Of a stretch of 6,828 nt of DNA, positions 5,992 through 6,828 are shown piece by piece (position 1 is the stretch's first letter; each line of letters opens with the position of its first letter). Source of the stretch: Candidatus Levybacteria bacterium RIFCSPLOWO2_01_FULL_42_15 (lineage in GTDB: Bacteria > Patescibacteriota > Microgenomatia > Levybacterales > UBA12049). A program made the translations under genes and the position numbers. A model generated the notes under the pieces. The model was not told the origin of the DNA and made no database searches. It was given only the letters and a program-made list of their open reading frames with translations. The DNA is taken from assembly GCA_001784055.1 (NCBI GenBank), contig MFOZ01000042.1:1-6828 (forward strand), given 5' to 3'.

Positions 5992-6336
5992 GACAGTGAA
6001 ATACCTCTCTTTGAAATGAACACTTATTACCTTAAGGCCGCATAAAAATTCGGCTAAGGAACAGTGTCTGGCGGGCAGTTTAACTGGGGAGGTTGACTCC
6101 TACAACGCAACGGAGTCGTACAAAGGTTGGCTAGCTTCGGATGGAAATCGAAGTGATAGCGCAAAGGCATAAGCCAGCTTAACTGCGAGAGAAACAACTC
6201 GAGCAGATACGAAAGTAGGTCTTAGTGATCCTCCGCACGATCGTGGGATCGGCGGAGCTTAACGGATATAAGCTACCCCGGGGATAACAGGCTGATCGCC
6301 TCCAAGCGTCCACAGCGACGAGGCGGTTTGGCACCT

Positions 6337-6694
6337 TATGTATAAAACATCGGGGCGCCTACAGAGCAATCTGTAAGCCTGGTACTTCGTACTATTTGGC
6401 TCAAAATAGTATTTAAGTATAAAATGTACTAGCTCAAATCGGTGAAGCCCTTCGACTCGAACAAGTCGTTCAGGGTAATACCGAGGGAGGTACCAGACGG
6501 TACTTCCTCTATCGACTGATCCACGTTCAGTTTACATGAACGTGGTGAGATAGATAGTTTTTATTATCTATCACACGGCTAGCCCCGCCAACAGCTACGC
6601 AGTTTCGGGCGGGTGAAGGTATAGTCAAATCCTTCTGGTAACAGAAGATCATGCAGAGCAGATTTTAACTAAAGTCTGCATTGCAGACCGACAG
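6337..6694 (+). ncRNA. Group I self-splicing intron at L2500 in 23S, 358 nt, no ORF
   Basis: The intron interrupts GGCACCT | CGATGTCGGCTC after U2500. The guide GGGCGCC (6353-6359) pairs with 5' exon GGCACCU (P1, G-U at the splice site, one A-C mismatch). ACATCG (6347-6352) pairs perfectly with 3' exon CGATGT (P10). Core: P2 ACAGA-GCAA-TCTGT (6361-6374); P3 CTAGCT/GGCTAG (6429-6434/6577-6582); P4 TCGGT/ACCGA (6439-6443/6480-6484); P5 at 6448-6475; P6 GGAGGTACC/GGTACTTCC (6486-6494/6499-6507); P7 GACTG/TAGTC (6514-6518/6622-6626), whose G6514-C6626 is the guanosine site; P8 CCCGCC/GGCGGG (6584-6589/6608-6613); P9 CTTCTG-GTAA-CAGAAG (6632-6647); P9.1 ATGCAGA/TCTGCAT (6651-6657/6675-6681). Hairpins 6521-6545 and 6549-6572 lie between P7 and P3', as P7.1 and P7.2 do in IA-type introns. 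Terminal G is 6694. There is no endonuclease ORF. Confidence 0.96.
6448..6475 (+). repeat. Family B-like palindrome forming P5 of the group I intron
   Basis: The stretch starts CCCTTCGACT and ends AGTCGTTCAGGG. CCCT/AGGG and GACT/AGTC pair, with a small internal loop. Its reverse complement begins CCCTGA and ends TCGAAGGG, the same two ends as the family B hairpins in the 23S exons, with a longer middle. It is thus a probable relative in the opposite orientation, seated exactly on the P5 stem between J4/5 (GAAG) and J5/4 (TAAT). Confidence 0.65.
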
Positions 6695-6828
6695 CGATGT
6701 CGGCTCATCGCATCCTGGGGGTGAAGAAGCTCCCAAGGGTCCGGCTGTTCGCCGGTTAAAGCGGTACGTGAGCTGGGTTAAGAACGATGTGAATCAGTTC
6801 GGTCTCTATCCAGGACAACCGTTCGAGA

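Noticed and set aside
6337..6694. A homing endonuclease gene in the intron
   Set aside because: No ORF of useful length lies within the 358 nt, and all of it can be assigned to paired elements or short joints.

Overview
The window has the look of a reduced bacterium of the Candidate Phyla Radiation (Patescibacteria, possibly Parcubacteria-like). This is inferred from several traits together: a 23S rRNA gene with a group I intron, many short dispersed palindromes placed at rRNA helix tips, AU-rich insertions in the rRNA, a 23S gene not joined to a 16S gene, and genes with almost no 5' leader. No marker in the window fixes the phylum. The three coding regions end in TAG, TAA and TAA, so they say nothing about UGA recoding.

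Layout: (1) 34-3045 holds three co-directional protein genes. They are an unrecognised 524-aa protein with a soluble helical N-terminal half and a multi-span C-terminal membrane half, thioredoxin (trxA), and thioredoxin reductase (trxB). The last two form a complete NADPH -> FAD enzyme -> thioredoxin disulfide-reducing pair. (2) 3046-3278 carries a strong-looking promoter (TTGACA, 17 bp, TAGGAT) and a leader that can fold into a long stem enclosing shorter stems. (3) 3279-3351 is tRNA-Ala(UGC). It is followed by a palindromic repeat flanked by a 9-bp direct repeat, a spacer with a boxA-like antitermination sequence, and further hairpins. (4) From about 3565 to the window end is a 23S rRNA gene. 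It is cut off at about E. coli position 2634, so the sarcin-ricin loop and the 3' end lie outside.

The 23S gene is the most interesting part. A 358-nt group I intron (6337-6694) without an ORF sits between U2500 and C2501, inside the peptidyl-transferase loop. P1, P2, P3, P4, P5, P6, P7, P7.1, P7.2, P8, P9, P9.1 and P10 can all be drawn by hand. Two AU-rich insertions extend helices in domain I, one at E. coli ~153-172 and one at the helix 25 tip, a classical intervening-sequence site. Two palindrome families occupy helix tips: CCGAGCTCAGCTCGG (three copies in 23S, one abutting the tRNA) and CCTGAGAGNAATCGAAGG (three copies, one forming a shortened L1-stalk tip). A relative of the second family, in the opposite orientation, forms P5 of the intron.

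The tRNA-Ala plus boxA spacer is what normally lies between 16S and 23S, yet trxB and a promoter lie where 16S should be. The simplest reading is a split rRNA operon in which tRNA-Ala and 23S are transcribed from their own promoter. All E. coli numbering was done by eye against a remembered reference and is approximate outside the conserved core.
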